This document shows positions 54,541 through 64,000 of a stretch of 64,000 nucleotides of DNA, one piece after another. A program made the translations under genes and the position numbers. Every line of letters starts with the position of its first letter. Within the stretch, counting starts at the first letter, position 1. This stretch comes from BCD1 sp965230565 (GTDB lineage: Bacteria > Bacteroidota > Bacteroidia > Chitinophagales > Saprospiraceae): the NCBI GenBank assembly GCA_965230565.1, contig CBDDLH010000016.1:2108001-2172000 (forward strand), in the 5' to 3' direction. The notes under the pieces are model-generated. The model was not told where the DNA came from, made no database searches, and saw only the letters and a list, made by a program, of their open reading frames with translations.

Positions 54541-56412
54541 TGAACCTCCGGTAATGGTCACACTCCCCGTACTGGTCATGGCTGCTACTTCCTGATCATT
54601 GGCATCGATGAATTCAATGGCTACCGGGCTGCCTCCGACAGTTACCGGAGTCGTCCCATTATTACCTGAAGCAGTGAAACACGCTTCAAAAATTACGGTA
54701 CCTGCAGGAACTGTGACTCCTGCAAAAGTATTATCCAACCACGAAAAGGTTAGCACTCCAGCATTTGGATTACCAAAGTTACTGGCACTTAATCCAGCTA
54801 AATTTAAACTTTGAAAATCATTAAAAGTCAGTTGACCCGCATCATAATTGATCGTGAATTGCGCGCCGATAATATCAATAAAATCATCCACACTCACCTC
54901 AACACAAACTTCCTCTCCCTGAGCAATAGTTTCATTAGATACATTAACCATGAGGCCTTCACCTCCTCCTGTTCCACCAGTAATGGTTACACTTCCATTT
55001 TGGGTGGAAGCAGTAACATCCTGTTCATCTACATCAATCACTTCCAATGCAACAGGTGTCGCCTGAAAATTCACATTGGAAGTACCGGCTGCTCCAGAAG
55101 CAACGAAACAAACTTCAAAGATCTGGGTACCGTTCGGTACTGAAACTCCGGCAAATGTATTATCTGTCCAGGAAAGTGTAATAACACCGTCATCTGTACC
55201 TGTATCAGGAGTCCCGAAATTGGCAAGAGTCAAGCCTTCAAGGTTAAGGCTTGATACAGCATTAAAGGTTAATGCTGACGGGTCATAACCCAAAGTAAAT
55301 TGCATCCCAATTAGATCTGTGAACTGATCAACACTGACCCCTACACAAACCATTTGCCCCTGGGCAACGGTTTCATTTGCTACGGTAATTCCCAGGTTGT
55401 TTCCACCGCCGCCGGTAATATTGACTGAGCCGTCATTGGTAGTGGCATCGACAGTATTATCATTGGAGTCCAGGACTTCCAAAACGACAGGGCTGTTTCC
55501 AAATGAGACATTGGTATTTCCACTTCCTGTTGCATTAAAACAAACCTCAAAGATTTGTGTGCCATCAGGAAGTGAGACCCCTGCAAAAGTATTATCCAGC
55601 CAGGACATAGTAATTACTCCATCTGCTGTCCCATTGTCTGGAGTACCAAAGTTGGCCCCTGATAATCCGGTAAGATTAAAACTTGTTACCGAAGCGAAGT
55701 CAAGCATTACCGGATCATAATTAATGGTGTATTGAATTCCGATGAGGTCTGAAAAACCATCCACAGAAACGCCAACACAAACCTGCTGGCCTTGTGCGAC
55801 AGTTTCGTCAGACAGAGTAAACATCAGGCCACCTGAGGTTCCACCACCATCACCTATGGTAACGGTAGCGTTATCAGTAGATGCTGATAATTCGTTATCG
55901 TTGGCATCAATAACCTCAATGATCACAGGACTGTTAGAAAAACTCACTCCTGCTGTGGCATTTTCTGCCGTCACATTGAAACAAACTTCAAAGATAGGGT
56001 CGCCATCCGGTACGGTCACACCTGCAAAGGTATTGTCGAGCCAGGAAATAGTAATATTCCCCGGGGACTGGCCATTATCCGGTGTTCCATAATTACTCAT
56101 GGTAAGACCTGGCAAATTGAAGTTTGTGATTGTTGAATAACTTAATGCAGCATCATCGTAATTAATGGAAAACTGCATTCCGATCACGTCAGTGAACCCG
56201 TTAACGGTAACCGGCAAACAAATCTCTTCTCCCTGGGTGGCACTTACATCATCCATAGATAATGTAAACCCGCCGAGATCCCGGAAGGCAAGAGGGTCTG
56301 AAATTGTTGTCGAAGAAAAAGCTGGGTTAGAAGATCCGAAAGCCAAATGAGCTACCAGGATAAACACCACGGTAGCCAGCCCTGAATAAAGGCAAGTAAA
56401 AATTCTGGTCAT
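54160..56412 (-). CDS. Cohesin-array giant, N-terminal segment: signal peptide and cohesin modules 1-5
   Basis: The frame reaches 56478, but ATG 56412 gives a proper N-terminus: MTRIFTCLYSGLATVVFILV, a signal peptide, then a short linker. Five cohesin-like modules follow; 1-3 are diverged (SINYDDAALSYSTI, TINYDPVMLDFASV, LGYDPSALTFNAV), 4 is intermediate and 5 is nearly identical to those of the middle segment. Cohesins are the receptor modules for dockerins in cellulosomes; here the strands, the YDxxxL turn and the WxDNTxAG loop agree with that fold. At 54198-54200 an extra G (GCTTGCCT where sister repeats have GCTTCCT) shifts the frame into a stop. I infer that this is the start of a gene of about 9.5 kb. 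Confidence 0.85.
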   Translation of the reverse strand: MTRIFTCLYSGLATVVFILVAHLAFGSSNPAFSSTTISDPLAFRDLGGFTLSMDDVSATQGEEICLPVTVNGFTDVIGMQFSINYDDAALSYSTITNFNLPGLTMSNYGTPDNGQSPGNITISWLDNTFAGVTVPDGDPIFEVCFNVTAENATAGVSFSNSPVIIEVIDANDNELSASTDNATVTIGDGGGTSGGLMFTLSDETVAQGQQVCVGVSVDGFSDLIGIQYTINYDPVMLDFASVTSFNLTGLSGANFGTPDNGTADGVITMSWLDNTFAGVSLPDGTQIFEVCFNATGSGNTNVSFGNSPVVLEVLDSNDNTVDATTNDGSVNITGGGGNNLGITVANETVAQGQMVCVGVSVDQFTDLIGMQFTLGYDPSALTFNAVSSLNLEGLTLANFGTPDTGTDDGVITLSWTDNTFAGVSVPNGTQIFEVCFVASGAAGTSNVNFQATPVALEVIDVDEQDVTASTQNGSVTITGGTGGGEGLMVNVSNETIAQGEEVCVEVSVDDFIDIIGAQFTINYDAGQLTFNDFQSLNLAGLSASNFGNPNAGVLTFSWLDNTFAGVTVPAGTVIFEACFTASGNNGTTPVTVGGSPVAIEFIDANDQEVAAMTSTGSVTITGGSTGGGGEGLMVNVSDETVAQGESVCVEISVDDFIDIIGAQFTINYDAGALTFDDFQSLNLAGLTAANFGNPSAGVLTFSWLDNTFAGVTVPAGTVIFEACFTATGGSGTTAVTVGKQSCNCRVYRCQ

Positions 56413-56650
56413 GTTGCTCGGAGTTTGGGATGTTAAAAAATATGTTCTGAGAATATAATTAACTCCTACACATTTCATGAAATCGTGAAACTGTGTTGGT
56501 TTTTATAATCATAAAACAACCAAATCCACGTTTAGCACACAATAATGGATTTAGTTATACTTGTCAGCAGGAATTATCCTTCCGACAATTATATAATGCT
56601 CATTGTCACCAAGCAACTAGTTTGAAAACAAATGAGCAATCGAATTTACT

Positions 56651-57448
56651 TTAATCATTAAGGTGAATCAATTTCTGAGATACTTTAAAACGCTTAGAAA
56701 CCAATTCATAAAAATATATCCCGCCAGCAGGGAAAAGATCTTTATTAAAAATGACTTGATGTTTTCCGGCCTGGAAAAAGTCCTGTTGTGAGTAAATTAA
56801 TTTACCCTTGGCATCTTTGATCAATATGGTTAATTGATCTGAGGTTGCCAACTGAAATTCCAGTGAAGTACGGGCAGAAAATGGGTTGGGGTAACAGTCT
56901 ATTACTTTGATTTGGTCCGGGGCACTATTATAAAATAGAGAATTGGGTTCCATTACAGTAATGGTAGCACCAATTAATTCTGTTTCTATTACATCATCAA
57001 CATCTGAAAATTCAATCAGTGTAGGCATATCCGAGAAAATCATTTGGCATGTAGAGTTTGGATCACCTATTACCATGAATTTAATAGAGAATAGTGTTGA
57101 GCTATCAGGAAGATCGACACCAGCAAGTGTATTATCGATCCAAAGGAATCCTAATCTACCGACACCTGCAGAATCAAGCCCAAAATTGGCTTCGAGCGTA
57201 ATATCTTCGATACCAAAATTTTCAACTTCATTGAATTCCAAAACATCAGGATTCCAATTAATTGAAAACTGCATTCCTACAATACTATTAAAGTCAGCAA
57301 CATTCACATCAATGCTGACCATAGTAGCCGGTTCGACTTGTTGATCTTCAAAATAGAGAGAAGTTGTCTGAGCCAGGATGGAGACAAATGGAGACAAAAA
57401 CAACAGAAGGGATAGAAGGAAAAACTTTCCAGTAAAATTATGTTGCAT
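56651..57448 (-). CDS. Small secreted single-cohesin protein with T9SS type A sorting domain
   Basis: 265 residues: signal peptide (FFLLSLLLFLSPFVSILAQ), one cohesin-like module at about 30-165 (VSIDVNVADFNSIVGMQFSI, NWNPDVLEFNEVENF, LGFLWIDNTLAGVDLPDSS, FSIKFMVIG), then a type A sorting domain (VIDCYPNPFSARTSLEFQ to RFKVSQKLIHL). It sits between two giant genes on the same strand, 238 nt upstream of the array giant's ATG. As a free cohesin it could cap or anchor dockerin-bearing partners, or it may be the ancestor unit of the array. Function inferred only from domains. Confidence 0.85.
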   Translation of the reverse strand: MQHNFTGKFFLLSLLLFLSPFVSILAQTTSLYFEDQQVEPATMVSIDVNVADFNSIVGMQFSINWNPDVLEFNEVENFGIEDITLEANFGLDSAGVGRLGFLWIDNTLAGVDLPDSSTLFSIKFMVIGDPNSTCQMIFSDMPTLIEFSDVDDVIETELIGATITVMEPNSLFYNSAPDQIKVIDCYPNPFSARTSLEFQLATSDQLTILIKDAKGKLIYSQQDFFQAGKHQVIFNKDLFPAGGIYFYELVSKRFKVSQKLIHLND

Positions 57449-57555
57449 AAAATGGGATTATTTCAGAGAAAAGCCCATAAAAACGGGTGGTTTTCTCAAT
57501 GTCCTTAAACTTTCCGCTAAGGTACTACAAAAATAGAAAAATCACAATGGGGTAA

Positions 57556-57590
57556 TAAAAAAAAAGGAGTGGCTCCAGGGGAGCCACTCC
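57556..57590 (-). terminator. Intrinsic terminator after the right-edge giant
   Basis: GGAGTGGCTCC / GGAGCCACTCC, an 11-bp perfect stem with a 3-nt loop, followed on the minus strand by nine T (57556-57564). It lies 24 nt beyond the stop at 57614. Confidence 0.93.
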
Positions 57591-57613
57591 AAAAGTTATA
57601 TTATAACTTTAGA

Positions 57614-60600
57614 TTACTTAACCAAGATCATTTTCTTAGTAGCAGTAAACTCGTTTGTAGAAACTGTGTAATACAGAACTCCAGTTCCAAGATTTGCAGC
57701 GTTCAGGGTATAAGCGTTATATCCTTTAGCAGCAGTCTGGTTGATCACCTCAAGTGTCTTACCAGTTACATCCTGGATAGTGATAGTTACGTCTGCATCC
57801 TCAGGGAGGTTGTATCCGATAACTGTTTCACCACGGAATGGGTTAGGAGTGTTCTGATATACTTCGAAACCAGCAGCTGCTACTTCACCGTTGAAGTTGA
57901 TAGCAACGTCAAGTGTTCCGTTGTTGTCATAAGCTTCAGCAACAGTAATGCGTGAGCTTACTCCGATCAGGTCACTCAATTGAGCTTCTGTATTAGCTGT
58001 GAATACCAATGTGAACAATACTGAGTTATCAGCAGCTTCACCGTTCCAGCTAGTAGTGATGATACCTTCGCTGAGGTAAGTCATTCCGAAGTTTTCTTCA
58101 GTAGCTACACCATACTCGATGTCAGTCAGGCTCAATGCTGCGTTATCGAATGTCAGTGAGAACTGGTATCCTTCGATCTTAGCGAGATCAGCAGCAGTAA
58201 AGCTTACGCTGTACTGGTTTCCTGACTTAACAGTTACGTCGTCAGCATCGATTGTGAACAATCCGTTCACGTTACGCTCTTCAACGCTAGTTACGTTAGG
58301 AGTAGCAGATCCGTTAACATCACCAATCTTAGCAGAGATGAAGTTGTTGTTCAACTGGTCACTATCCAAACCAACGATATTGATTACTTCTGGGAATTCC
58401 TGAGCCCATGGGTTAGATGCGTCTGGGAATACATAAGAAGCGTCAACAAATCTCCAGCTTGTGTTGTTCGGGAAGTCAGTGTAAACACCCAAGATCAATT
58501 TACGCAATTGGATCATATCCGCAGTTGTAATTGTAGATGAGTTGTTTACGTCAGCAGAGATCATCTTGTATGGGCTATCCAGCAACTGAACTCCCAAGAT
58601 GTGCTTGCTAATCAATACGAGGTCGAAAGTAGATACTCCGTTCAATGGGTTAGCATCGAGGTGTGGAGTAATTGTAATATCAAATCCTGTAGTTACATCA
58701 GTGAACTCGTAGCTACCGTCAGTTGCAGTCAATGCATCGAGGAATTCACCTCCTGCCAACTCAACCTCAGCACCTTCAAGACCTTCAGTTTCTTCAGTTG
58801 TGATTCCACCGGCAACAGTTGCGCCAACAGGACCATCATCACAAGTAACCCAAGCCTGAACTAATACGTAAGTCTCACAGTAGTCGTAGTTTGGTCCACC
58901 AATAGTACCGTCCGGCTGAACAGCATATGGGTTGTACGCGCTATCCCATGAGTAGATACGAATCTCTTCAGTTGCATCATTGTTACAATCGAGTACCAAT
59001 CCAGTTACGTCTGGGCTTGGAATCTCAGTTCCATCCAATACTTCGTCCTGGAGGTGGATAGAGTACTTAACAGGCTCTGTACAATCTTCAACGTCAGATG
59101 CGATGAAGTCACTTGCCCAGATTGCCATTGCACAACATCCGTCAGGCTGAGGCATCAATGTTACAGTCAATCCGTTGATACAGATTGGAGTTGGTGCTTT
59201 ACAGTCAACAACTTCGAATGGAAGTTCTAACCACAATACGTTTTCACAACCATCTTCGATGTGTACACCAAACATGTGTGCTCCGATTGGGTAGTTTCCT
59301 GAAATTTCGTAAGTAATTGTACTAGCAGCTTCGTCTCTTGAAACTTCAACTACAGTGGCTGGGCCATCGAGTACTCCGTCAGCAAATGCATCGAGGAATC
59401 CTTCTGCAGTTACAACATCAAGGTCACAAAGTTCAGTTACAGTAAACTGGATAGCAACGTCACCGTAGCAATCAGCAGTTTCACTGCAGAATGCACCGTA
59501 ATCTTCAACTTCAGCAGTAGGAGCAACAAAGTCGTAAACTTTGATTACCTGAGTATACTGCCAGTGTCCAACACTTGTCAATTCAGTATTGATTGTGCTA
59601 TTTGCCCAGTGTCCGTAAGGCTTAGGCAAGTTAGTACAACGTGAAGTACCGATGAATGGATTAGTGTTAGTTTCGTCGTTGTCTCTGTCAACATATGATG
59701 TGAAGATTGGGTTAGGACCATTCCACTCAGTACGTACGATTACCCATACGTCTTCGTCTCCTGGGTTGTTGTCACAATCCTCGTCTCTTCCGATTACGAT
59801 TGGAGCAGCTTCACCGTCCCACTCGCACCAGTTAATTACTTTATATGTACGCAGTACTTTGTAGCACTCGTCACTTGTAGCTTCGTAAATTTCGTCATTT
59901 ACATTTACTGTGATCAAATCACATCCTAAAGTATTGTATGCAATTGTGTCTGGGTTTGGAGTTCCACACTCAGCGTCAGCATCTTTAGGGAATTTGATTT
60001 CGTAGTTGTGTACTTCGTAAATTGAGATAACCTGAGTACAAGAGTTAGTTGAAGTCAAGCCCCAGTCATCAGTAGCCTGGAATGTACGTACAACAGTACC
60101 CCATCCACAGTCATTCAAGTTGTTAGAAACTGCAATCTGCTCAGCAGTAGCATTACAGTTATCTTCAGCCCATGCAGCGCCGAATACTTCGTCCAACTGA
60201 GCTGCGTCATCCCAATCGATGTGCAGTAATTCGTGATCATCACAGTGCAATGATGTGTTGTGTGGAGCGTGGCAGTAAGGATTGATCTTATCTTCAACCA
60301 ATACTTCTAACCAGCAGATGTTACTGTTTCCAGAAGCATCCCATACTCTCAATTCGATAGTAACGTAGTTGTGTACGTCGTCACAGTCAAAGTCAACCCA
60401 TGGTCCCCATACACCACCTGCGCGGCGTACTTCGATAGATACTAATTCGCAGTTATCATTAGAACCTTCGTCAACGTCTTCTGCGTAAACGCGAGCATAA
60501 CCTTCACCACCTACAGAGATGTGCAGATCATCATCACAAACTGCTACAGGAGCGATGTCATCAACAACCTCGAATGGGCAGTAAATCTCATTTGTGTTAT

Positions 60601-63600
60601 CACAAACGTCAGTTACAGTGTAGTGGAACCAGTGAACTCCTTCTCCAAGAACACTCATTGGAACACCACTTACGTATGGTCCAGCTTCGCCTTCAGCGAA
60701 TGGTCCGTAAGAAGCAATTACTTCCTTAACATTCTGAACACCAATTGGCTGTCCCCACTGGTTGTAAATTTCCTCTTCAACAAGGATTACAACGTCAACG
60801 TACCACTCGTAAGTGTTACAGTTGTCAGTTACGATAGGAGCAGGAACTGGGAATGCAGCAGTACAATCGAATGGTCCTGTAGAGTATACAGGGTGGCTGT
60901 CACCAACACCATCCCAGTCAGTATCAACCAAGTTGCAAGAAATTGAAGGAGCTTCAAAATCACCAACTTTGATAATCTGAGTGTAAGTTTCTACGTAAGC
61001 AGGCTCAACACACCAGTCAATTACTGACCAAGTTCTGATTACTTTGTAGCTGTTTGCACAAATGTCAATAGCTGGGCTATCTTCATAAGTTGCACCCATG
61101 TTACAGTAAGAATCATCCAATTCGTAGTCACCGTATACAGTGTGTACAGTTGGGAATCCAGTTACTTCTGGTCCAGGTACTTCGTCACCGTAGTATGCAC
61201 ATGAAAGCTCAACAATGTCGTTTGGATACCAAACATCACCGTGGTTTGCTTTACGTACATAGATCTGCTGAGTACAGTGGTCAGTCATTGGAGCACCAGT
61301 ACAGTCAGACTCATAGCGGTCAGCTACCTCGAAGTGACGAGTAATAACGTCATATCCACAGTCGCTTTCTTCAACTTCATCCCATACAGCTACGCGTACT
61401 TTATCACAGTTGTCCCAGATTACAGGGCTTCCAGTCTGGCCAAGGATCCAGCTCAAAGTAGAGCTCATAGAACCAGGAACAGTTGTTCCGTCGCCATATA
61501 CAGTATAGTATTCAACACCGTCGATCAGAATTCTGTCGAGGTCAGTGCAAATGAACTCATAGTAAGTTCCAAGAGGTCCGTATACATCGTGAGGACACTC
61601 AACTACTGGAGAAGTCTTATCTTCAGAAGTTACTTCACCCCAGCAAATTGTAAAGTTAGCGTCACCTTCACCTACGTACTCGATAGAGTAACCGAAAGTA
61701 CCACAACCGTCGATCAAGTCACCGTTTGAAGGATCAGAATCGATTACAGTTACAGCAAAATCGTCTGGAGTCAAACAACCCCACTCACCAGTCAATACGA
61801 TCTCAGGAGAAAGTACTGCTTCACAGTAGTCATCCAAAGTGATGTTCAGGTCAGCGATACAAGCCAAGTTGTCTTCTTCTGCTGGCTCCTGAGTCACGTT
61901 GATTTCAAATGTTTCAATTGTTTCATTTCCGTTTACATCCACAGCATAAAGGTGTACGATGTGGTTACCAACAGGAATGTTATTGATTACATACTGACCA
62001 AATGGTCCAACAGGAAGAACGATTCCTGGGTAAATACCATATGCTCTGTATTGTACAATCCAAGTATCAACTCCACAGTTATCATGTACAGTTGCGTGGA
62101 AATCCAATGAAGGAACGATAGGATCATCACATGGATCCAACTCGATATCAAAGTCTACTGAAGGATAAACAATGATAGGATTGAAGTTATCAGGCTGGTC
62201 AGTTACAGTGATCTGAGCATCTGTATAAGTAGTAGCTCCATCGCTATCAGTTACTTCCATTCCAATGAAGTGAGTTCCAGGAGTCAATTGAACAAGCAGT
62301 TCAATATATCCATTGTCAACCCATTCCCAGTTCAACAATCCTGGGAAAGTACCTCCCAAGAAGTTGATGGTGAAATCATCAGTAGAATCATCACAATCAT
62401 CTTGTACGTATACACCAAGTGTAGTTATCAATTCGTCTTCACAAACAGGAATAGTGAAGTTCAAGTTTCCTGGCAAAGTGATGTCAGGAGCCTGGTTCTG
62501 CTGCTGGTTAACGATTACCAGTGGCTGAGCATCAGGCTGAGCTCCAGGTCCAACTTCGTTGTAGAAAATTTCTGGGAAGTAAGCTCCGGCAGAAACAAAT
62601 CCTTCAAATGCGAAGTAAACCAAGTTAGGATTAGTCTGGTCAATCCAAGTGTTAACAAGACCCATTCCATCATCATCGAAGTTAGCAACAACTCTTGCTA
62701 CATCAACAGGAGCACAATCGTCATATACCTGGAAAGAGTATGTCAAATAAACCTCATCTTCACAGTAAGGAATAGTGAGGTTCTCGTCAGAAGCGTAAAC
62801 CAATGCTGGCTCATCAGCAGCAGCTTGCTCAACAGTCAACTGAACAGTTACAACACCAACATTACCCCATGTATCAGTATAGAAAGCTTCAATGTATCTG
62901 CCATCCATATCAGGAGTTACGTCAAGTGTGTAAACACCATATCCATTTCCGTCAGCTGGCAGTTCACCGCCATTCAATGGGAAAGTTGCGTCTGGATCCA
63001 AGCAAATTGGGTTACCAAGATCTGCAAGGTCATAAACACAAACAGACAAGTTATCAAATTCTACGAACTGATCACAAAGATCATCAACGTATACAGTAAA
63101 GCTAATCTCTCTTGAATCAGCACAGTGAGGAATAGTGATGTTATCAATACCTACGATGCTTACATCAGGATTGATCCACTCGTCCATATAATAAGTCAAC
63201 CAAAGACCTTCAGCAACAACGTCGCCACCGTTTCCAGCGTCATCAACCATGTTGAAAGCAACGAATGTCTGACCAGCAGCCCAGTTGATATCCAACAACC
63301 AAGTTCCGAATCCGTCAGGAGTTACGATAACATTAGTGTTAGGGAATACAGTTTCTCCAGGAAAATCTGGCAAAATGAAAGGTCCATCCCAAGTAACTGC
63401 AGCAGGATCAGTGATGATACCGTCACAGTCGTCAGAACCGAATGCATACAATTGCATCTGGTAGCTACATGAACCTTCTGGCAATGCATAGTATCCAAGG
63501 TCAGTAAGGTTGTTTACACCTAAACCTGGAGAACCACCTTCCGGAGTAGCAGGATCATTATCAGTAATGATGTTACCCAGAATGTCAGTAATGTACCATA

Positions 63601-64000
63601 CAGGAGCTACTAAATCAACACCAGGACCTACTGTTACTGTGAAGTTCAAAGGAGTATTCACAGGGTTACAAGCAGAAGTCTCAAAAATGGTGAAGTTGTA
63701 GTTACCATCAGCAGCACCGTTGAAGCAGTATTCACCTGCAGCAACACCAGTGTAACCAGTTACATCAAGGTTAGCATCAGCTGGTGAAGAGTTCAATACG
63801 ATGTCATAAGTTCCAACACATGTTGGGCTATCTGTAATATCAATACAGAAAGATCCGTTAGGAACAAACCCAGGGCTTGTTGGAGGACAAGATGGCACCA
63901 TTACATTAGTTGCTACTACTGTAATAGGATCGTCAAATGTCTGGAAAGGTCCGAAAGTAGCGTCATCACAATCCCAGTTGTTGAAATCAGGATTTCCGTC
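57614..64000 (-). CDS. Giant HYR-like/dockerin-like/cohesin-like surface protein, N-terminus outside window
   Basis: The frame is open to the right edge (33 more codons before the methionine at 63901), so the start is not seen; about 2130 residues are visible. The bulk is a series of Cys-containing HYR/Ig-like modules with repeats of TVYGDYELDDSYCNMG, RTWSVIDWC and DEGSNDNCELVSIEV, shared with the paralogue at 40820. The C-terminal part holds an SdrD-like beta domain (LEGAEVELAGGEFLDAL), a dockerin-like region at nt 58300-58660 (LNGVSTFDLVLISKHILG; ADVNNSSTITTADMIQLRKL; GDVNGSATPN), a cohesin-like module at nt 57895-58290, and a type A sorting domain (YQNTPNPFRGE to KKMILVK). By eye its codon use is more restricted than its neighbours', as if highly expressed. 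I infer a major extracellular or sheath protein. Confidence 0.85.
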   Translation of the reverse strand, partial: DGNPDFNNWDCDDATFGPFQTFDDPITVVATNVMVPSCPPTSPGFVPNGSFCIDITDSPTCVGTYDIVLNSSPADANLDVTGYTGVAAGEYCFNGAADGNYNFTIFETSACNPVNTPLNFTVTVGPGVDLVAPVWYITDILGNIITDNDPATPEGGSPGLGVNNLTDLGYYALPEGSCSYQMQLYAFGSDDCDGIITDPAAVTWDGPFILPDFPGETVFPNTNVIVTPDGFGTWLLDINWAAGQTFVAFNMVDDAGNGGDVVAEGLWLTYYMDEWINPDVSIVGIDNITIPHCADSREISFTVYVDDLCDQFVEFDNLSVCVYDLADLGNPICLDPDATFPLNGGELPADGNGYGVYTLDVTPDMDGRYIEAFYTDTWGNVGVVTVQLTVEQAAADEPALVYASDENLTIPYCEDEVYLTYSFQVYDDCAPVDVARVVANFDDDGMGLVNTWIDQTNPNLVYFAFEGFVSAGAYFPEIFYNEVGPGAQPDAQPLVIVNQQQNQAPDITLPGNLNFTIPVCEDELITTLGVYVQDDCDDSTDDFTINFLGGTFPGLLNWEWVDNGYIELLVQLTPGTHFIGMEVTDSDGATTYTDAQITVTDQPDNFNPIIVYPSVDFDIELDPCDDPIVPSLDFHATVHDNCGVDTWIVQYRAYGIYPGIVLPVGPFGQYVINNIPVGNHIVHLYAVDVNGNETIETFEINVTQEPAEEDNLACIADLNITLDDYCEAVLSPEIVLTGEWGCLTPDDFAVTVIDSDPSNGDLIDGCGTFGYSIEYVGEGDANFTICWGEVTSEDKTSPVVECPHDVYGPLGTYYEFICTDLDRILIDGVEYYTVYGDGTTVPGSMSSTLSWILGQTGSPVIWDNCDKVRVAVWDEVEESDCGYDVITRHFEVADRYESDCTGAPMTDHCTQQIYVRKANHGDVWYPNDIVELSCAYYGDEVPGPEVTGFPTVHTVYGDYELDDSYCNMGATYEDSPAIDICANSYKVIRTWSVIDWCVEPAYVETYTQIIKVGDFEAPSISCNLVDTDWDGVGDSHPVYSTGPFDCTAAFPVPAPIVTDNCNTYEWYVDVVILVEEEIYNQWGQPIGVQNVKEVIASYGPFAEGEAGPYVSGVPMSVLGEGVHWFHYTVTDVCDNTNEIYCPFEVVDDIAPVAVCDDDLHISVGGEGYARVYAEDVDEGSNDNCELVSIEVRRAGGVWGPWVDFDCDDVHNYVTIELRVWDASGNSNICWLEVLVEDKINPYCHAPHNTSLHCDDHELLHIDWDDAAQLDEVFGAAWAEDNCNATAEQIAVSNNLNDCGWGTVVRTFQATDDWGLTSTNSCTQVISIYEVHNYEIKFPKDADAECGTPNPDTIAYNTLGCDLITVNVNDEIYEATSDECYKVLRTYKVINWCEWDGEAAPIVIGRDEDCDNNPGDEDVWVIVRTEWNGPNPIFTSYVDRDNDETNTNPFIGTSRCTNLPKPYGHWANSTINTELTSVGHWQYTQVIKVYDFVAPTAEVEDYGAFCSETADCYGDVAIQFTVTELCDLDVVTAEGFLDAFADGVLDGPATVVEVSRDEAASTITYEISGNYPIGAHMFGVHIEDGCENVLWLELPFEVVDCKAPTPICINGLTVTLMPQPDGCCAMAIWASDFIASDVEDCTEPVKYSIHLQDEVLDGTEIPSPDVTGLVLDCNNDATEEIRIYSWDSAYNPYAVQPDGTIGGPNYDYCETYVLVQAWVTCDDGPVGATVAGGITTEETEGLEGAEVELAGGEFLDALTATDGSYEFTDVTTGFDITITPHLDANPLNGVSTFDLVLISKHILGVQLLDSPYKMISADVNNSSTITTADMIQLRKLILGVYTDFPNNTSWRFVDASYVFPDASNPWAQEFPEVINIVGLDSDQLNNNFISAKIGDVNGSATPNVTSVEERNVNGLFTIDADDVTVKSGNQYSVSFTAADLAKIEGYQFSLTFDNAALSLTDIEYGVATEENFGMTYLSEGIITTSWNGEAADNSVLFTLVFTANTEAQLSDLIGVSSRITVAEAYDNNGTLDVAINFNGEVAAAGFEVYQNTPNPFRGETVIGYNLPEDADVTITIQDVTGKTLEVINQTAAKGYNAYTLNAANLGTGVLYYTVSTNEFTATKKMILVK

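Noticed and set aside
40820..64000. A true cellulosome locus
   Set aside because: No glycoside hydrolase, carbohydrate-binding module or S-layer anchor is encoded in view; only the docking-type modules are present.
1..64000. tRNA, rRNA, insertion sequences, prophage genes
   Set aside because: I looked for cloverleaf arms, rRNA cores, transposase motifs and structural phage genes and found none; the S74 domain protein sits with a T9SS protein and not in a phage cluster.

Overview
The window comes from a member of the Bacteroidota, most likely a Saprospirales/Lewinella-type bacterium. The grounds are: many secreted proteins ending in type IX secretion (T9SS) sorting domains of type A and type B, a PorP/SprF-family partner protein, SprB-type repeats, very large Ig/HYR-like adhesins, AT-rich start regions with TAnnTTTG-like -7 elements, and no tRNA, rRNA, CRISPR array or insertion sequence. 

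Layout. 1-6.1 kb is accessory DNA: an edge-truncated MABP-like beta-prism protein, a chagasin-type inhibitor followed by a papain-family protease with calcium-loop repeats, a decayed NmrA-type reductase plus a fragment of a second copy on the other side of the inhibitor/protease pair, an AraC-type regulator with a vestigial kinase-ATPase domain, and a SnoaL-like protein. 6.2-10.8 kb holds a small T9SS cargo protein and a 1.3-thousand-residue fibre/adhesin with YadA-head-like repeats and an S74 intramolecular chaperone. 11.0-15.9 kb holds a probable two-gene conflict-type system: an EAD11-like plus inactive-STAND-like protein, and a membrane protein with a long extracytoplasmic array of carboxypeptidase-regulatory-like domains. 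16-20.6 kb has secreted T9SS proteins and small genes.

20.8-40.4 kb is mostly core metabolism and envelope work: class A PBP, a nucleoside-diphosphate-sugar epimerase-like SDR, AnmK, a GT9 glycosyltransferase, a PhoD-like phosphatase, an MtnA/MtnB-like methionine salvage pair, TrkA/TrkH potassium uptake, a low-molecular-weight tyrosine phosphatase, UspA, an AlkA-like glycosylase, phosphatidylserine decarboxylase, a pentahaem cytochrome and YraN. Intergenic gaps here carry a dispersed repeat family, long palindromes and strong terminators.

40.8-64.0 kb is a run of minus-strand surface-protein genes. In transcription order from the right edge: a partial giant with HYR-like, dockerin-like, cohesin-like and type A sorting domains; a small single-cohesin type A protein; a giant (three reading-frame segments) with 15 tandem cohesin-like modules, about ten SprB-like repeats and a type B sorting domain; its PorP/SprF partner; and another HYR/dockerin/cohesin/type A giant. 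The cohesin and dockerin modules on separate secreted proteins, exported by one machine, suggest a self-assembling surface scaffold; this is the most interesting inference in the window, with the EAD11/iSTAND membrane system second.

Caution: at least eight genes or gene parts are joined only by assuming small indels, several in homopolymers and two in near-identical tandem repeats. Sequencing or assembly error is a live alternative to true gene decay, and the copy number of the cohesin repeats may be wrong.
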